Shown: positions 1 through 9,580, counted from the stretch's first letter. The stretch is DNA of 64,000 nucleotides from Planctomycetaceae bacterium (GCA_041398825.1 JAWKTX010000002.1:124001-188000), one strand, 5' to 3'. Translations and numbers: made by a program. Notes: generated by a model from the sequence alone, not told the origin.

Positions 1-1785
1 GAAGACAATTCGTCCGTTAACAGCGCAGTCCTGGAACGAGTGCAGCATGATATTGAATTTCTGGCATCCGATGCGCTGGAAGGTCGAGGCATCGAAACGC
101 CGGGTCTGGAAAAAGCGGCCGAACATATCATCGCTGAATACCAGCGTATGGGGCTGAAACCAGCAATGCCGGATGGTGGTTTCCGCCAAACATTTCCCGT
201 TGCGATTGGCCCTGTGCGCGTCGATCCTTCCACGGCGGTAGTCCTTCATGGACCAGACAACCAAACGGTCTCGCTCCTTCGAGGCAAACAGTTTCAGCCA
301 ATTCGTCGGGGCAGGAATGGTAGTTCGACGGGCCGTCTTGTCTTCATTGGTTACGGAATTTCATCCGACGAAGACGGCTACGACGACTACGACGGCATGG
401 ATGTTGAAGGCTGTATTCTGGTCATGATTCGCCGTGAGCCCCGTCAGTCGAATGATGATGCCTTTAACGGGCGCTCCAATTCTCGCCATTCCTATATTGA
501 TACAAAGATGCAGCTCGCTGTCAGCAGGAAGGCTGCCGGCATCATTTTCGTAAATGATCCACACAGCAGTCCCAGCGCTGATCGTGACGATTTGACACCT
601 CCTGCGGGCTTCGGGAACGAAGGTGACGATCTCCCGTTTGTTCATGTTCAGCAGGCCGTCATTAATCAGTTGCTGCAGAAATCGCCCCTAAAAGTCGGCG
701 AAAGCGAATTGACGAGTCTTGCAGAAATCGAAAAGCACATCGACGCTACAATGAAACCTGTTTCGCAGCCAATGCCAGGCTGGACAGCGGATGTCACAAC
801 GCGATTCGAATCTCGCAGCATCAGTACAAGCAATCTGATCGGTGTTGTGGAAGGAGAAGGTCCGCTCGCAAATGAAACCATCATCATTGGCGCGCACTAC
901 GATCATATTGGATACGGTGGACCGCAGTCCCGGACCCGCAATCGAAACGGAGAGATCCACAATGGTGCCGATGACAACGCGACCGGAACTTCTGCCGTTC
1001 TGGAGCTCGCGCGTCGATTTGCTTCCGGCCCTTCCCCCAGACGTCGAATGATGTTTATCTGTTTTTCAGGGGAAGAACTGGGGCTGCTCGGCAGTAACTA
1101 CTACGTTACTCATCCCGTTGAGCCGCTGGGCCAGACGGCGCTGATGCTGAATTTCGATATGATCGGTAATCTGCGCAATAACACGGTGGAAGTGAATGGA
1201 GTTGGGACGGCGCCTGAATTTGCGGATCTGGTGCGTGAAGCTGACGAACTGACAGATGTCGGGATCAGCGTTGTTCAGAATCCCTTCGCGGGCAGCGATC
1301 ACCTTCCGTTTTACCAGAGAGACGTTCCTGTGCTGTTTTGCTGCACAGGGCTGACGGGCACCTATCATACGCCGGATGACGATTTCGAACGGCTGAACAT
1401 TCCGGGTTCAGTGAAAGTGATCGACTACAGCGAGCAATTGTTGCGACTTGCCGACGCATTGCCTGAGCGCCCCGTATTTTTCAAAATGAGTGGCGATCGC
1501 AATCGATTTCGGGGAATTCCGTATCTGGGCATCGTGCCGGAACTGGGCGAATACGACGATGGCGGGGTTCTTGTTCGCGGCCTGCCGGAAACTTCACCGG
1601 CTCGGAACGCCGGGATCCAGGTGGGGGACATTCTGATGAAGATGGGCGATCGTCGGCTCGACGACTACCCGGCACTGCTGGATCAGCTGACAAATCAGAA
1701 ACCGGGCGACAAAGTCATTGTCATTGTGAAGCGAGGCGAAGAAGAGGTGGAAGTTTCGGTCGAACTTGGAAAACCTCGCCGGTAA
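1..1785 (+). CDS. M28 family zinc aminopeptidase with PA and PDZ domains (5' truncated by window)
   Basis: Probable secreted metallopeptidase that removes N-terminal residues from peptides. The reading frame is open from base 1, so the GTG at 40 is unlikely to be the true start, and the missing upstream part should carry a signal peptide. A protease-associated (PA)-like insert lies in the first third. The M28 co-catalytic zinc site is visible: HYDHIG near base 893, the NGADDNATG aspartate near 960, the SGEELGLLG Glu pair near 1068, NFDMIG near 1153 and the SDHLPF histidine near 1298. The last ~90 residues (from about 1510) form a PDZ-like domain with an LGI start and an AGIQVGDILMKMG core, which may tether substrate or the enzyme itself. 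The PA-M28-PDZ order is common in planctomycete and gamma-proteobacterial secreted peptidases. Glutamine synthetase follows after 179 bp, so co-transcription is uncertain. Confidence 0.88.
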   Translation, partial: EDNSSVNSAVLERVQHDIEFLASDALEGRGIETPGLEKAAEHIIAEYQRMGLKPAMPDGGFRQTFPVAIGPVRVDPSTAVVLHGPDNQTVSLLRGKQFQPIRRGRNGSSTGRLVFIGYGISSDEDGYDDYDGMDVEGCILVMIRREPRQSNDDAFNGRSNSRHSYIDTKMQLAVSRKAAGIIFVNDPHSSPSADRDDLTPPAGFGNEGDDLPFVHVQQAVINQLLQKSPLKVGESELTSLAEIEKHIDATMKPVSQPMPGWTADVTTRFESRSISTSNLIGVVEGEGPLANETIIIGAHYDHIGYGGPQSRTRNRNGEIHNGADDNATGTSAVLELARRFASGPSPRRRMMFICFSGEELGLLGSNYYVTHPVEPLGQTALMLNFDMIGNLRNNTVEVNGVGTAPEFADLVREADELTDVGISVVQNPFAGSDHLPFYQRDVPVLFCCTGLTGTYHTPDDDFERLNIPGSVKVIDYSEQLLRLADALPERPVFFKMSGDRNRFRGIPYLGIVPELGEYDDGGVLVRGLPETSPARNAGIQVGDILMKMGDRRLDDYPALLDQLTNQKPGDKVIVIVKRGEEEVEVSVELGKPRR

Positions 1786-1964
1786 CATACGGTTTCGGCG
1801 AGTCCACATCACCTGATGTTCGGCTGCGTGCGAAATGCGGGGGTAGGCCTCTCCGGCGCTCCGTTTGTTTGACCTTCCGGGTCCGCTTTCCACGTTCCGG
1901 CATTGTTTCAACGGCCTGCTAATCGGTAGTTGGCCGTCGACTGTCACTTCGAAAGCCTCTGTCC

Positions 1965-3380
1965 ATGAATGACAATCAGCAGTCACCCCGTGAAGTGCTG
2001 GCTCTGTGCCGACAGCGCGAAATTCGCGCGATCGACCTGCGATTCACCGATTTCTGTGGCGTGCTTCGTCACTTTACAATTCCCGCCGACCAGCTGACCG
2101 AAGACAGTTTTGAACACGGGTTCGGATTTGATGGCTCGTCTATGCGAGGGTGGCAGTCGATTCACGAGAGCGACATGCTGATCGTACCGGAATCGCAAAC
2201 ATGCTTTGTTGACCCGTTTATGAAATCGACCGTGGCAATGCTCTGCAATGTCAAGGATCCGGTGACGCATCAGAGTTATCCACGCGATCCGCGAAACATC
2301 GCGCGTAAAGCCGAAAACTATATGTTGTCCACGGGTATCGCGGATGAAGCGTGCTTTGCCGCTGAAGCAGAGTTCTTCGTCTTCGACAGTGTGCGTTTCG
2401 ATCAGCGTGAAAATGAAGGTTACTACCACATCGAATCAAGCGAAGGTCAGTGGAACCGAGGCAATAGTGCGGGGGGATATCGTGTCCGACACAGAGATGG
2501 TTATCTGATGCTGCCTCCGACCGATACGCTTCAGAACATGCGGACCGACATGATGTTGGCGCTGGATGAAAGCGGTATCCGGATGGAATCTCAACATCAC
2601 GAAGTCGCGTCTGGTGGCCAGTGCGAGATTGCTTTGCAAAGCGTTTCACTGCTGAAAGCGGCCGACCAGCTCGTTCGGATGAAGTATCTGATTCGCAACG
2701 TGGCTGCATCCTACGGGAAAACGGCAACCTTCATGCCCAAGCCCATCTGGAATGACAACGGGTCAGGTCTGCATATGCAGCTGTCCCTGATGAAAGGCGG
2801 AAAGCCACTGTTTTCGGGATCCGGTTACGGTGGTCTAAGTGAGACCGCGATGTTTGCAATGGGCGGCATCCTGCAGCATGCCAATGCCCTGCTTGCGTTC
2901 TGTTGCCCAACGACTAACAGCTACAAACGCCTGATTCCCGGGTTCGAAGCGCCGGTTAATGTGTCCTACAGTTACCGCAATCGCTCGGCCGCCATACGAA
3001 TTCCGGTGAATTCCGGCGATGAAGCGAAACGCCGTTTTGAGTTCCGCTGCCCTGATGCATCCTGCAATCCGTACATGGCCATGTCGGCGATCCTGATGGC
3101 CATGATCGATGGTGTCCAGAATCGAATGAGCCCCGGGCGACCTCAGGACAAGGACCTTTACGATCTTGAGCCCGAAGAACGTGACGGTCTCGTGTGCACG
3201 CCATCATCTCTGGCCGAATCGATCGACGCGCTGGAAAAAGATCACGACTTCCTGCTGCGTGGCGACGTATTTACTTCTGATGTAATCGAGCGATGGATTC
3301 GTCACAAACGCGAGGATGAAATTCAGGCTATTAACCATCGTCCGCATCCGTACGAATTCGCCCTGTATTTCGATTGCTGA
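1965..3380 (+). CDS. glnA: glutamine synthetase, type I
   Basis: Makes glutamine from glutamate, ammonia and ATP in the cytoplasm; the dodecameric type I enzyme is central to nitrogen assimilation. The 471 residues match the usual GS I length. The N-terminal beta-Grasp domain has the FGFDGSS motif near residue 54, and the catalytic domain has the metal-ligand stretch around AEAEFFVFD, the ATP-site motif NGSGLHMQ and the C-terminal NPYMAMSAILMA helix. Tyr399 lies in a DLYDL context equivalent to the adenylylation site of GS I-beta enzymes, which suggests control by a GlnE-type adenylyltransferase (inference). The ATG start comes after a 179 bp intergenic region that could hold its promoter. 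A dihydrouridine synthase follows after 47 bp. Confidence 0.95.
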   Translation: MNDNQQSPREVLALCRQREIRAIDLRFTDFCGVLRHFTIPADQLTEDSFEHGFGFDGSSMRGWQSIHESDMLIVPESQTCFVDPFMKSTVAMLCNVKDPVTHQSYPRDPRNIARKAENYMLSTGIADEACFAAEAEFFVFDSVRFDQRENEGYYHIESSEGQWNRGNSAGGYRVRHRDGYLMLPPTDTLQNMRTDMMLALDESGIRMESQHHEVASGGQCEIALQSVSLLKAADQLVRMKYLIRNVAASYGKTATFMPKPIWNDNGSGLHMQLSLMKGGKPLFSGSGYGGLSETAMFAMGGILQHANALLAFCCPTTNSYKRLIPGFEAPVNVSYSYRNRSAAIRIPVNSGDEAKRRFEFRCPDASCNPYMAMSAILMAMIDGVQNRMSPGRPQDKDLYDLEPEERDGLVCTPSSLAESIDALEKDHDFLLRGDVFTSDVIERWIRHKREDEIQAINHRPHPYEFALYFDC

Positions 3381-3427
3381 GGCGACGGTCCGGAACGGTT
3401 TGTATTCGATGACGTTTACCGCTTTGC

Positions 3428-4600
3428 ATGGGATCTCCTGCAATTAAATCCGCACTCACTGACTTCTTTAAAGACCCTTCGCTGCGAACGACTGAATCCG
3501 CAAGCGGAGTTGCCGACGCGCGGATCGCTGTAGAACGGCCTGAATTTCGAGACCCTGTTCATTACGGCAGCCTGGCGTTATGCAGTCGATACATGCTGTC
3601 GCCACTGGCTGGCTTCACAACTTTACCATTCCGACGCATCGTTCGAAGGATCGGAGGGATCGGTCTGGCTACAACCGATCTGGTGAACGCACGGGCGTTG
3701 CTTTCGCGCAATGCACGCACGATGGAGATGATTGAAACCCATCCAGAAGACCGTCCTTTCGCCGTCCAGATCTTCGGCAGCGAACCGGATGTCATGGCAG
3801 ATGCTGCCCGCATGCTTCAGGATCACGGAGTCGATACCATCGACATCAATATGGGGTGCCCGGTGAATCGAATTGCGGGCGCAGGTAGTGGGGCCGGAAT
3901 GATGTGCAATGTCGACGGCTCGGTAAGCCTGGTCCAGCAGGTCGTACAGGCCGTGCGCGTGCCCGTTACCGTCAAGATGCGACTTGGCTGGGATGCAGAG
4001 AATATAACCGCCCCGATGTTTGCTCATCAGTTTGAGCAGGTCGGAGTTGCTGCTGTTGCTATTCACGGTCGAACTCGCGAACAGGGTTTTAGCGGGAGCG
4101 TTTCGCTCGATGGAATCCGACAGGTCGTTGAGGCTGTTGACAGGATTCCGGTCATCGGGAACGGAGATGTTCGCAATGTCGCCGACGCAGCCCGAATGAT
4201 CCGCGAAACGGGTTGCCATGCTGTTTCCATCGGTCGAGCGGCACTGGCCAATCCGTGGATCTTCAGACAACTGCAGGAATGGGAGCAAACCGGAGCTTAC
4301 TCGCCGGCGGGTTCGTTCGAGGAACGGCTGAGTCTGATGATGCAGCAGTTTGAGTGTCTGGAAGAACGTAACGGCAGTGCACGGGCAATCGTGTTGTTCA
4401 GAAAAATGGCCCACTGGTATCTGAAAGGAATGCGCGTTCAGAAGAAACTTCGTGGGGACTTTCAAAAAGTACGTACCCGCGAAGAAATGGACGCTCACGT
4501 GGCGAAGATTCGTGAAGCCGGACCTGTGGACGGCAACCGGACTGGCGTGCTGTCGGATTGCCACATTCCTGTTCCTTCCGGACCCGTCGACAAATGGTAA
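3428..4600 (+). CDS. tRNA-dihydrouridine synthase (DusB-like)
   Basis: FMN-dependent reductase that converts uridine to dihydrouridine in tRNA D-loops using NAD(P)H. It is a TIM-barrel protein with the family opening LSPLAGFTTLPFR near residue 58, the active-site segment INMGCPVNRIAGAGSG with the catalytic Cys144, the substrate/FMN region VKMRLGW, the HGRTREQGFSG motif and the IGNGDV phosphate-binding strand. At 390 residues it is longer than typical Dus proteins because of about 50 extra N-terminal residues. A later start is possible, but no better ribosome-binding site decides it. The 3' end overlaps the next gene's ATG by 7 bp (4594-4600), so the two are probably translationally coupled. 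Confidence 0.93.
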   Translation: MGSPAIKSALTDFFKDPSLRTTESASGVADARIAVERPEFRDPVHYGSLALCSRYMLSPLAGFTTLPFRRIVRRIGGIGLATTDLVNARALLSRNARTMEMIETHPEDRPFAVQIFGSEPDVMADAARMLQDHGVDTIDINMGCPVNRIAGAGSGAGMMCNVDGSVSLVQQVVQAVRVPVTVKMRLGWDAENITAPMFAHQFEQVGVAAVAIHGRTREQGFSGSVSLDGIRQVVEAVDRIPVIGNGDVRNVADAARMIRETGCHAVSIGRAALANPWIFRQLQEWEQTGAYSPAGSFEERLSLMMQQFECLEERNGSARAIVLFRKMAHWYLKGMRVQKKLRGDFQKVRTREEMDAHVAKIREAGPVDGNRTGVLSDCHIPVPSGPVDKW

Positions 4601-6507
4601 GGGCCGCCGTATTCTGGACGTGCTGGCTGCTGATCACCGTCTTCTGTGCGCGGTGGGAGCTTGTTCGGTTGATCGACGCCGCAGAATCAGAAGTGGGCGT
4701 CTTCCAGTGGTTTGTGAACTGGGATCCGGAGACCACGCTGCCACTGATTGTGCTGCTTCTACTTCCGGTGTTCCGAGTAATGAAACTTCGAAGCACAGGA
4801 TCTGTGACGCGAAGAAACAACGCTCAGCCGTCGGCTGATTCCGCTAGCGACGCGATGGTCGCCGTATCAACGCCCTGTGTCATGTCACGGACGCAGTGTC
4901 TGGCTGGGATGGCCCTGGTGTTTGTTTCGTCACTGACCGCCAGCGGCTGGATTGGGTTTCAGCCGATTGGTGTGCGACAGAGGTTCGAAGAACGACAGGT
5001 TCGATTCTGCAATCTACCGCCTGCGTATCATGACGAATTCAGCTATCAACTGCAGGCCGATACCTTTATCGCTGGTCGCCTTGCGTGGCCGCCGATGACT
5101 ATTCATCCCGAACTGTTTCATCAGTTTCATGTTCTGAATCAGCCCACCACAGCCAGCCGATATTTTCCCTGGACGGGGCTGTGGATCGCACCGTTTCGGA
5201 TGATGGGCCATTCGATCTTCGGGCACTGGCTGGCCGGTGGAATTGCCAGTGTTTTCTTTTTTCTGTCGCTGGCACAAATCCTTCCGTATCGCTGGGCACT
5301 ATTGGGAGGACTTCTGATCGCGTGCAGCCCGGGTATCGCTGTGTTCAGTAATCTGTTGCTGGCTCACCATCCCACAATGATGGCCCTGGCCATTTTTCTC
5401 TGGAGCTTCCTGCGACTATTCCATACGGGCAGGACGCGATTTGCAGCCGTTGCGGGAGCGGCGCTGACGCTGGCGATGCTTGGCCGACCCATGACCGCTG
5501 CCGGGTTTGCTCTGCCTTTTGGCATCTGGTTAGGAGCAAAGTTATTCCAGGGGTCCGGTCGTCGGCGTTTTCGTTCGGTGACGGGAGTCGTTGCTTCCTT
5601 TGCCGTACCGCTGGCTCTTGGCTTCCTTTTGCTCGCCGTCTCAAACAACGCTACCACAGGGTCATGGACAACATCGCCGTATCAACTTTATACGGATACC
5701 TGGACGCCCCGGCATTGTTACGGCTTCAATAACGCCGTGATGGATGGAAAAGCATCGACGAGTTCCGGAATTCCTTCCCTTCAGGCGTACGATGACTGGG
5801 CACAAAATCTGACCCCGACTCGGGCGATTCAGAACGTCGAAACCCGGCTTCTTGGCAGCCTGCAGTGGTCACTTTCGATCGTGCCGCTTGTTCTGTTCAT
5901 TGTGATCGCTGCACTGATGCAGCTTGTGAATCTGTGGAGCGGTCGATCTGACACGCGAGTGTTGCTTTTGCTGGGTGCCGTCTTGAGCCTGCATCTTGTC
6001 CATGTGCCCTATTGGTACGACGGAATTATGGGTTGGCACTACGTCTTCGAAACGGCTCCGCTGTTGTTGATGATTTGTGCGATCGGTGTCGCTGAAAGCG
6101 TGGATTATCTCTCCGCGCAGATGTCACCTTTTCGTGCGGGCATCTGGGCGACATCACTGATCATCGTGGGTTGGCTGCCGGGTTGGGTCAATCAGGAGGC
6201 GGGATGGGGACGGGCGAAAGTTGTTCAGGCCGTTAACCAACTGGCCTATTCCCGAAAACGCTTGCAGCAGTTTCAATGGCAGGTGGAATCGGCCGAAATC
6301 CGCAAGCCTGCGTTGATTCTGGTGGACGAAAACGGGGCAGATCCTCAGCTGAGCTACATCATCAATCCGCCTGACTTTCAGTCGGAAGCTCTTGTATGTC
6401 GACTTCCTGAAACGGCAGAGCAACTGGACGACCTGAGAAAAAAGTTTCCTGGTCGACAATGCTACCGATTTGATCCCGAAACCTTTACCCTGGCACGCCT
6501 TGACTGA
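4594..6507 (+). CDS. polytopic membrane protein, GT-C glycosyltransferase-like
   Basis: A 637-residue protein with roughly ten hydrophobic segments. After the first two transmembrane helices and a spacer comes an acidic motif, HDEFSYQLQAD (near residue 146), followed by an aromatic and proline-rich stretch. This resembles the first extracytoplasmic loop of GT-C enzymes (ArnT/PMT/RgtA-like), where the acidic residue binds the lipid-linked sugar donor. Hydrophobic helices then alternate with loops, and a soluble C-terminal domain of about 90 residues follows. An upstream ATG at 4558 exists, but the ATG at 4594 overlaps the dus stop codon and puts the first helix at the N-terminus, so I prefer it. 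Likely role: sugar transfer to lipid or protein at the membrane. The substrate cannot be read from the sequence. Confidence 0.7.
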   Translation: MVRAAVFWTCWLLITVFCARWELVRLIDAAESEVGVFQWFVNWDPETTLPLIVLLLLPVFRVMKLRSTGSVTRRNNAQPSADSASDAMVAVSTPCVMSRTQCLAGMALVFVSSLTASGWIGFQPIGVRQRFEERQVRFCNLPPAYHDEFSYQLQADTFIAGRLAWPPMTIHPELFHQFHVLNQPTTASRYFPWTGLWIAPFRMMGHSIFGHWLAGGIASVFFFLSLAQILPYRWALLGGLLIACSPGIAVFSNLLLAHHPTMMALAIFLWSFLRLFHTGRTRFAAVAGAALTLAMLGRPMTAAGFALPFGIWLGAKLFQGSGRRRFRSVTGVVASFAVPLALGFLLLAVSNNATTGSWTTSPYQLYTDTWTPRHCYGFNNAVMDGKASTSSGIPSLQAYDDWAQNLTPTRAIQNVETRLLGSLQWSLSIVPLVLFIVIAALMQLVNLWSGRSDTRVLLLLGAVLSLHLVHVPYWYDGIMGWHYVFETAPLLLMICAIGVAESVDYLSAQMSPFRAGIWATSLIIVGWLPGWVNQEAGWGRAKVVQAVNQLAYSRKRLQQFQWQVESAEIRKPALILVDENGADPQLSYIINPPDFQSEALVCRLPETAEQLDDLRKKFPGRQCYRFDPETFTLARLD

Positions 6508-6572
6508 AGCTTCCTCATCGCTTCAGCCCATGCATTCAGCCTCATTCTTTTACCTGAAGCTACAAGCAAACC

Positions 6573-7670
6573 ATGCATTTTCTGGGCCTTGATATCGGTG
6601 GTGCGAACATCAAACTGGCAACACACGACGTCGCCGTTCGTTCGGTTCCGTTTGCCATGTGGAAACAGTACGAACAGCTGACGGCAACGTTGATCGATCA
6701 CTGTGTGGGTGTCTTTGCAAACCCGACCATGATCGGTCTCACGATGACAGCTGAGCTTGCGGATTGCTTTCCAGACAAGACAGCCGGAGTGCAGTTTGTC
6801 GTCAATGCAACGGTCGCCGCGTTTCCGGGAAAGCCCGTTCGAGTCTGGATGACCAGTGGTGAATTTGCCGAGCCTGCGGATGCCGTCGAGTTGCCGTTGC
6901 TGGTTGCTGCGGCCAACTGGCATGCCCTGGCCACATGGGCGGCGCGGGCTGCTCCTGTCGGGCCCGCCCTTCTTATTGATATCGGTTCAACGACCACGGA
7001 TATCATCCCGCTGTATCAGGGTGTACCTGTTTCTGAAGGCTCCTGCGATATCCAGCGGCTCGTGCATTCCGAACTACTCTACACCGGCGCGACACGAACA
7101 CCGGTTTGTGCAGTTGCGAAATCAGTGGAGGTGGAAGGACTTTTGATTCCTCTGGCGGCAGAATTGTTTGCCACCATGAAAGATGTGCGACTGATACGAG
7201 GCGAATTGCCGGAAGACCCATCGGACTTTGACACGGCCGACGGACGTCCCGCGACAAGACCATGTGCGGCCAGTCGTCTGGCTCACATGCTTTGCTGCGA
7301 CACTCAGGAACTCGATGAGCAACAAATTCGGCAAATCGCTGATCAGCTGCACCTGGAACAAATTCAACAGGTAGAAGCCGGAATCAGGAATCGACTCGAA
7401 TTCCTTAAAACTCAGCAGTTTGGTGCCTCGAGCAATCCCGTTCTGCTGATCAGCGGAAGTGGCCGCGATCTGGTGCGTCAGGCCATACAGCGAATTGACG
7501 ACACCGAATATTCGTCTGTGATGGATTTGTCAAAAATGTGGAAAACAGACATTACCGATTGCGCATGCGTTTGCGGTCGCTCGCCTGGTATCGGAAAGGT
7601 GCCTGGACGATCTGCTTCCGACGCAGGGATTTGTTCAAAAAGCTTTCACTTCCTTGCACCAGAGTTTTAA
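6573..7670 (+). CDS. hydantoinase/oxoprolinase-superfamily C1-pathway protein (MfnF-like)
   Basis: A 365-residue ASKHA-fold protein. It has an N-terminal phosphate loop, LGLDIGGANIKLA, and a second nucleotide-binding motif, LLIDIGSTTTDIIPL, near residue 133. This combination is typical of the family described as 'H4MPT-linked C1 transfer pathway protein', homologous to archaeal MfnF, which joins the furan and tyramine parts of methanofuran. Planctomycetes are among the bacteria known to carry H4MPT/methanofuran C1 genes, so a role in making the formyl carrier for formaldehyde oxidation is likely. No other C1 gene is in the window. It lies 65 bp downstream of the membrane glycosyltransferase-like gene and 32 bp before yacG, so it may be in the same transcript. 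Confidence 0.78.
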   Translation: MHFLGLDIGGANIKLATHDVAVRSVPFAMWKQYEQLTATLIDHCVGVFANPTMIGLTMTAELADCFPDKTAGVQFVVNATVAAFPGKPVRVWMTSGEFAEPADAVELPLLVAAANWHALATWAARAAPVGPALLIDIGSTTTDIIPLYQGVPVSEGSCDIQRLVHSELLYTGATRTPVCAVAKSVEVEGLLIPLAAELFATMKDVRLIRGELPEDPSDFDTADGRPATRPCAASRLAHMLCCDTQELDEQQIRQIADQLHLEQIQQVEAGIRNRLEFLKTQQFGASSNPVLLISGSGRDLVRQAIQRIDDTEYSSVMDLSKMWKTDITDCACVCGRSPGIGKVPGRSASDAGICSKSFHFLAPEF

Positions 7671-7702
7671 GTGACGGCCGCATTAGGAAAAGGGGATGAG
7701 AA

Positions 7703-7924
7703 ATGATTCGACGACAAGACTGCCCGGTCTGCGGAAAGGGACTTCCGGATGACCCGGCTGTTCTGAAGAAATACTCTCCGTTCTGCAGTGAGCGTTGCAA
7801 ACAGGTGGATCTGTTCCGCTGGGCCGAGGGACGATATGCCATCGTAGAAAACGTCGATCCCATAGAAGCGGAGCTTCTTGCACAGGACCCGGATGTCATT
7901 GTCGACAACGGGCAGGGAAGCTAA
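7703..7924 (+). CDS. yacG: YacG zinc-binding protein (DNA gyrase inhibitor family)
   Basis: A 73-residue protein with four zinc ligands, CPVC (Cys7, Cys10) and FCSERC (Cys28, Cys32), followed by the conserved DLFRWAEGRYAI segment. Both are diagnostic of YacG. In E. coli, YacG binds the GyrB C-terminal region and blocks DNA binding by gyrase. Here it is assigned by family only. The length is normal for the family. A purine-rich AGGGGATGAGAA precedes the ATG and serves as a good ribosome-binding site. Confidence 0.93.
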   Translation: MIRRQDCPVCGKGLPDDPAVLKKYSPFCSERCKQVDLFRWAEGRYAIVENVDPIEAELLAQDPDVIVDNGQGS

Positions 7925-8074
7925 CGCAACGTCCGCACCTGAAAGAATTCAGGCAGGTTCGGTATAGAACCGGTCAGAAGCCAATTGTGCGGAAGACTAT
8001 TTCTGTTTGCGGCCACGGCAAGCCCGCTGCCATTGCTGGCCCGCTGTATTTCAGGGCCTGTGACAGGTTTCGAA

Positions 8075-8785
8075 ATGAATTCCACCGACAGCCAGCGGAC
8101 AACGTTGCGACTCTGGAATGCTCTTCAGATCGTAGGGATGCTGCTGGTCCTGAAGGTGACCATATCGGTGTTGTGGAACTACCGACACTACCTGCCACCT
8201 GATTTCGAATCCGAGTTTCTTCAGGGCCGCGAACACTACTTCCGGGGAAGCTATGGCTGGGCCTTCTTCCTGCATATTGCATCCGGGCCGGTTGCATTGT
8301 TGGCTGGATTGCTGCTGGTAATGGATTCTTTCCGGCAACTTCACCCCAACTGGCATCGATGGCTGGGGAAGTTTCATGTTCTGAATGTCTGCCTGATTGT
8401 CGCTCCAAGCGGCTTGCTGATGGCGGGATATGCTGAGGGTGGCAAGCCGGCCGTTTCAGGTTTTTCGGCTCTCGCATTGCTGACCGGCATCTCTGCTGCA
8501 GCCGGTTGGCGGATGGCCGTGTTGAGACAATTTGACCGGCATCGCCAATGGATGTGGCGATGCTACCTGCTGCTGTGTTCCGCTGTGACTCTTCGATTGA
8601 TTGGGGGACTTTCGCTTTTACTAAAGCTGGATCCTGCGTGGACGTATCCGCTTGCCGCCTGGCTGAGTTGGCTCGGCCCGCTGGCGATTTTCGAGTTCAG
8701 GATGCGATGGAAATCCCGCAATGGAACGAGACAGGACACGACTCTCTGGGCAGTTGACCGTACCGGACAGCAGATGCCGGATTAA
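8075..8785 (+). CDS. DUF2306 family membrane protein
   Basis: About 236 residues with six or seven hydrophobic helices. The pattern of histidines in and between helices (HIASGPVALLAG, HRWLGKFHVLNV and RHRQWMWRCYL) is typical of DUF2306, a family of unknown function with features reminiscent of heme or quinone-interacting membrane proteins. Upstream in-frame TTG codons would add about 30 residues, but the ATG at 8075 gives a natural N-terminus before the first helix. It is the last gene of the plus-strand run and ends 3 bp before the convergent DUF1559 gene. Confidence 0.72.
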   Translation: MNSTDSQRTTLRLWNALQIVGMLLVLKVTISVLWNYRHYLPPDFESEFLQGREHYFRGSYGWAFFLHIASGPVALLAGLLLVMDSFRQLHPNWHRWLGKFHVLNVCLIVAPSGLLMAGYAEGGKPAVSGFSALALLTGISAAAGWRMAVLRQFDRHRQWMWRCYLLLCSAVTLRLIGGLSLLLKLDPAWTYPLAAWLSWLGPLAIFEFRMRWKSRNGTRQDTTLWAVDRTGQQMPD

Positions 8786-8788
8786 GAT

Positions 8789-9580
8789 TCAGAACTCACC
8801 CACTGTTTCACCGCCATCGATTGTCATCAGAGATTTCAACGTTGCGGTGTCGATGTTGGCGGAAATGAACCGAACCATTCCATCAGCAAAACCGACCTGA
8901 AAACCGCCAGCATGCGACAGACTGTTCGAATGGCGGAGGCTCAACACATCTTCGGGCGAGACATCATCGGGTTGCATCCAGGGAATTGCCATTTCCTGCG
9001 GCACCTCTACAAAAGCAATTGTGGTGTCATCACGAATCTGATGCAAAGCACATGACTTTGGCGTATGAAAGACCGCACTGACGTCGCAGATTGCCATGTA
9101 GCTTGTCTTCGTGTTCGAGGTTCCTGCTGAAGGGCAGCGATAGACTGCGACCGGCGTTTCCAAAGCCTTTCGATTGACGGGATCGTTCCATGGCTTTGAC
9201 AGGTCGATCGTCTCGTACAGGTTGGCTTGTTCGCAATACGGCAAAATCAATGTTCGCCAGCTGTGAAGTCGCTGACCGGCTTCGTCCACGGTCCACGCTG
9301 GCGGAAAAGCCCCATAGGTATCGTGGTAGTTGTGAAGAGCCAACAGAATTTGCTTGAAGTTGTTCTTGCACTGGGTTCGACGCGCGGCTTCCCCTGCCCG
9401 CCGGGGTGCCGGGATTAACAAGAGGAACAGCGCGACCACGAAGACGATAAGCAACATCCACATTTTAAAGGAAGTTCGCCAACCGGATTTGGAGGCGTTC
9501 GCCGAAACTCCGTCAGAATCCGGTCCGGCAAAGGGGTTGTGGCTCAAGTCGCTGTCCATCAAATTCTCGTCTGAAGCCAT
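8789..9580 (-). CDS. DUF1559 (SBP-bac/pseudopilin-like) protein
   Basis: About 263 residues. A cytoplasmic Asp/Asn-rich N-terminus is followed by one hydrophobic helix (MWMLLIVFVVALFLLL), then the DUF1559 hallmark (AGEAARRTQCKNNFKQI, ALHNYHDTYGAFPPAW) and a C-terminal GFADGMVRFIS segment. DUF1559 proteins are expanded to dozens of paralogs in planctomycetes and resemble type IV pseudopilins. This copy lacks the classic prepilin peptidase motif (Gly-Phe-Thr-Leu-x-Glu) before its helix, so it may be a permanently membrane-anchored variant. The start is placed at the ATG at 9580, 22 bp after the protease stop codon. Longer frames would run into the upstream gene. It is probably co-transcribed with the CtpA-like protease. 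Confidence 0.85.
   Translation of the reverse strand: MASDENLMDSDLSHNPFAGPDSDGVSANASKSGWRTSFKMWMLLIVFVVALFLLLIPAPRRAGEAARRTQCKNNFKQILLALHNYHDTYGAFPPAWTVDEAGQRLHSWRTLILPYCEQANLYETIDLSKPWNDPVNRKALETPVAVYRCPSAGTSNTKTSYMAICDVSAVFHTPKSCALHQIRDDTTIAFVEVPQEMAIPWMQPDDVSPEDVLSLRHSNSLSHAGGFQVGFADGMVRFISANIDTATLKSLMTIDGGETVGEF

Noticed and set aside
3623..4564. 313-codon minus-strand open frame
   Set aside because: It is antisense to the dihydrouridine synthase gene, whose motifs are unambiguous; no ribosome-binding site or domain is seen.
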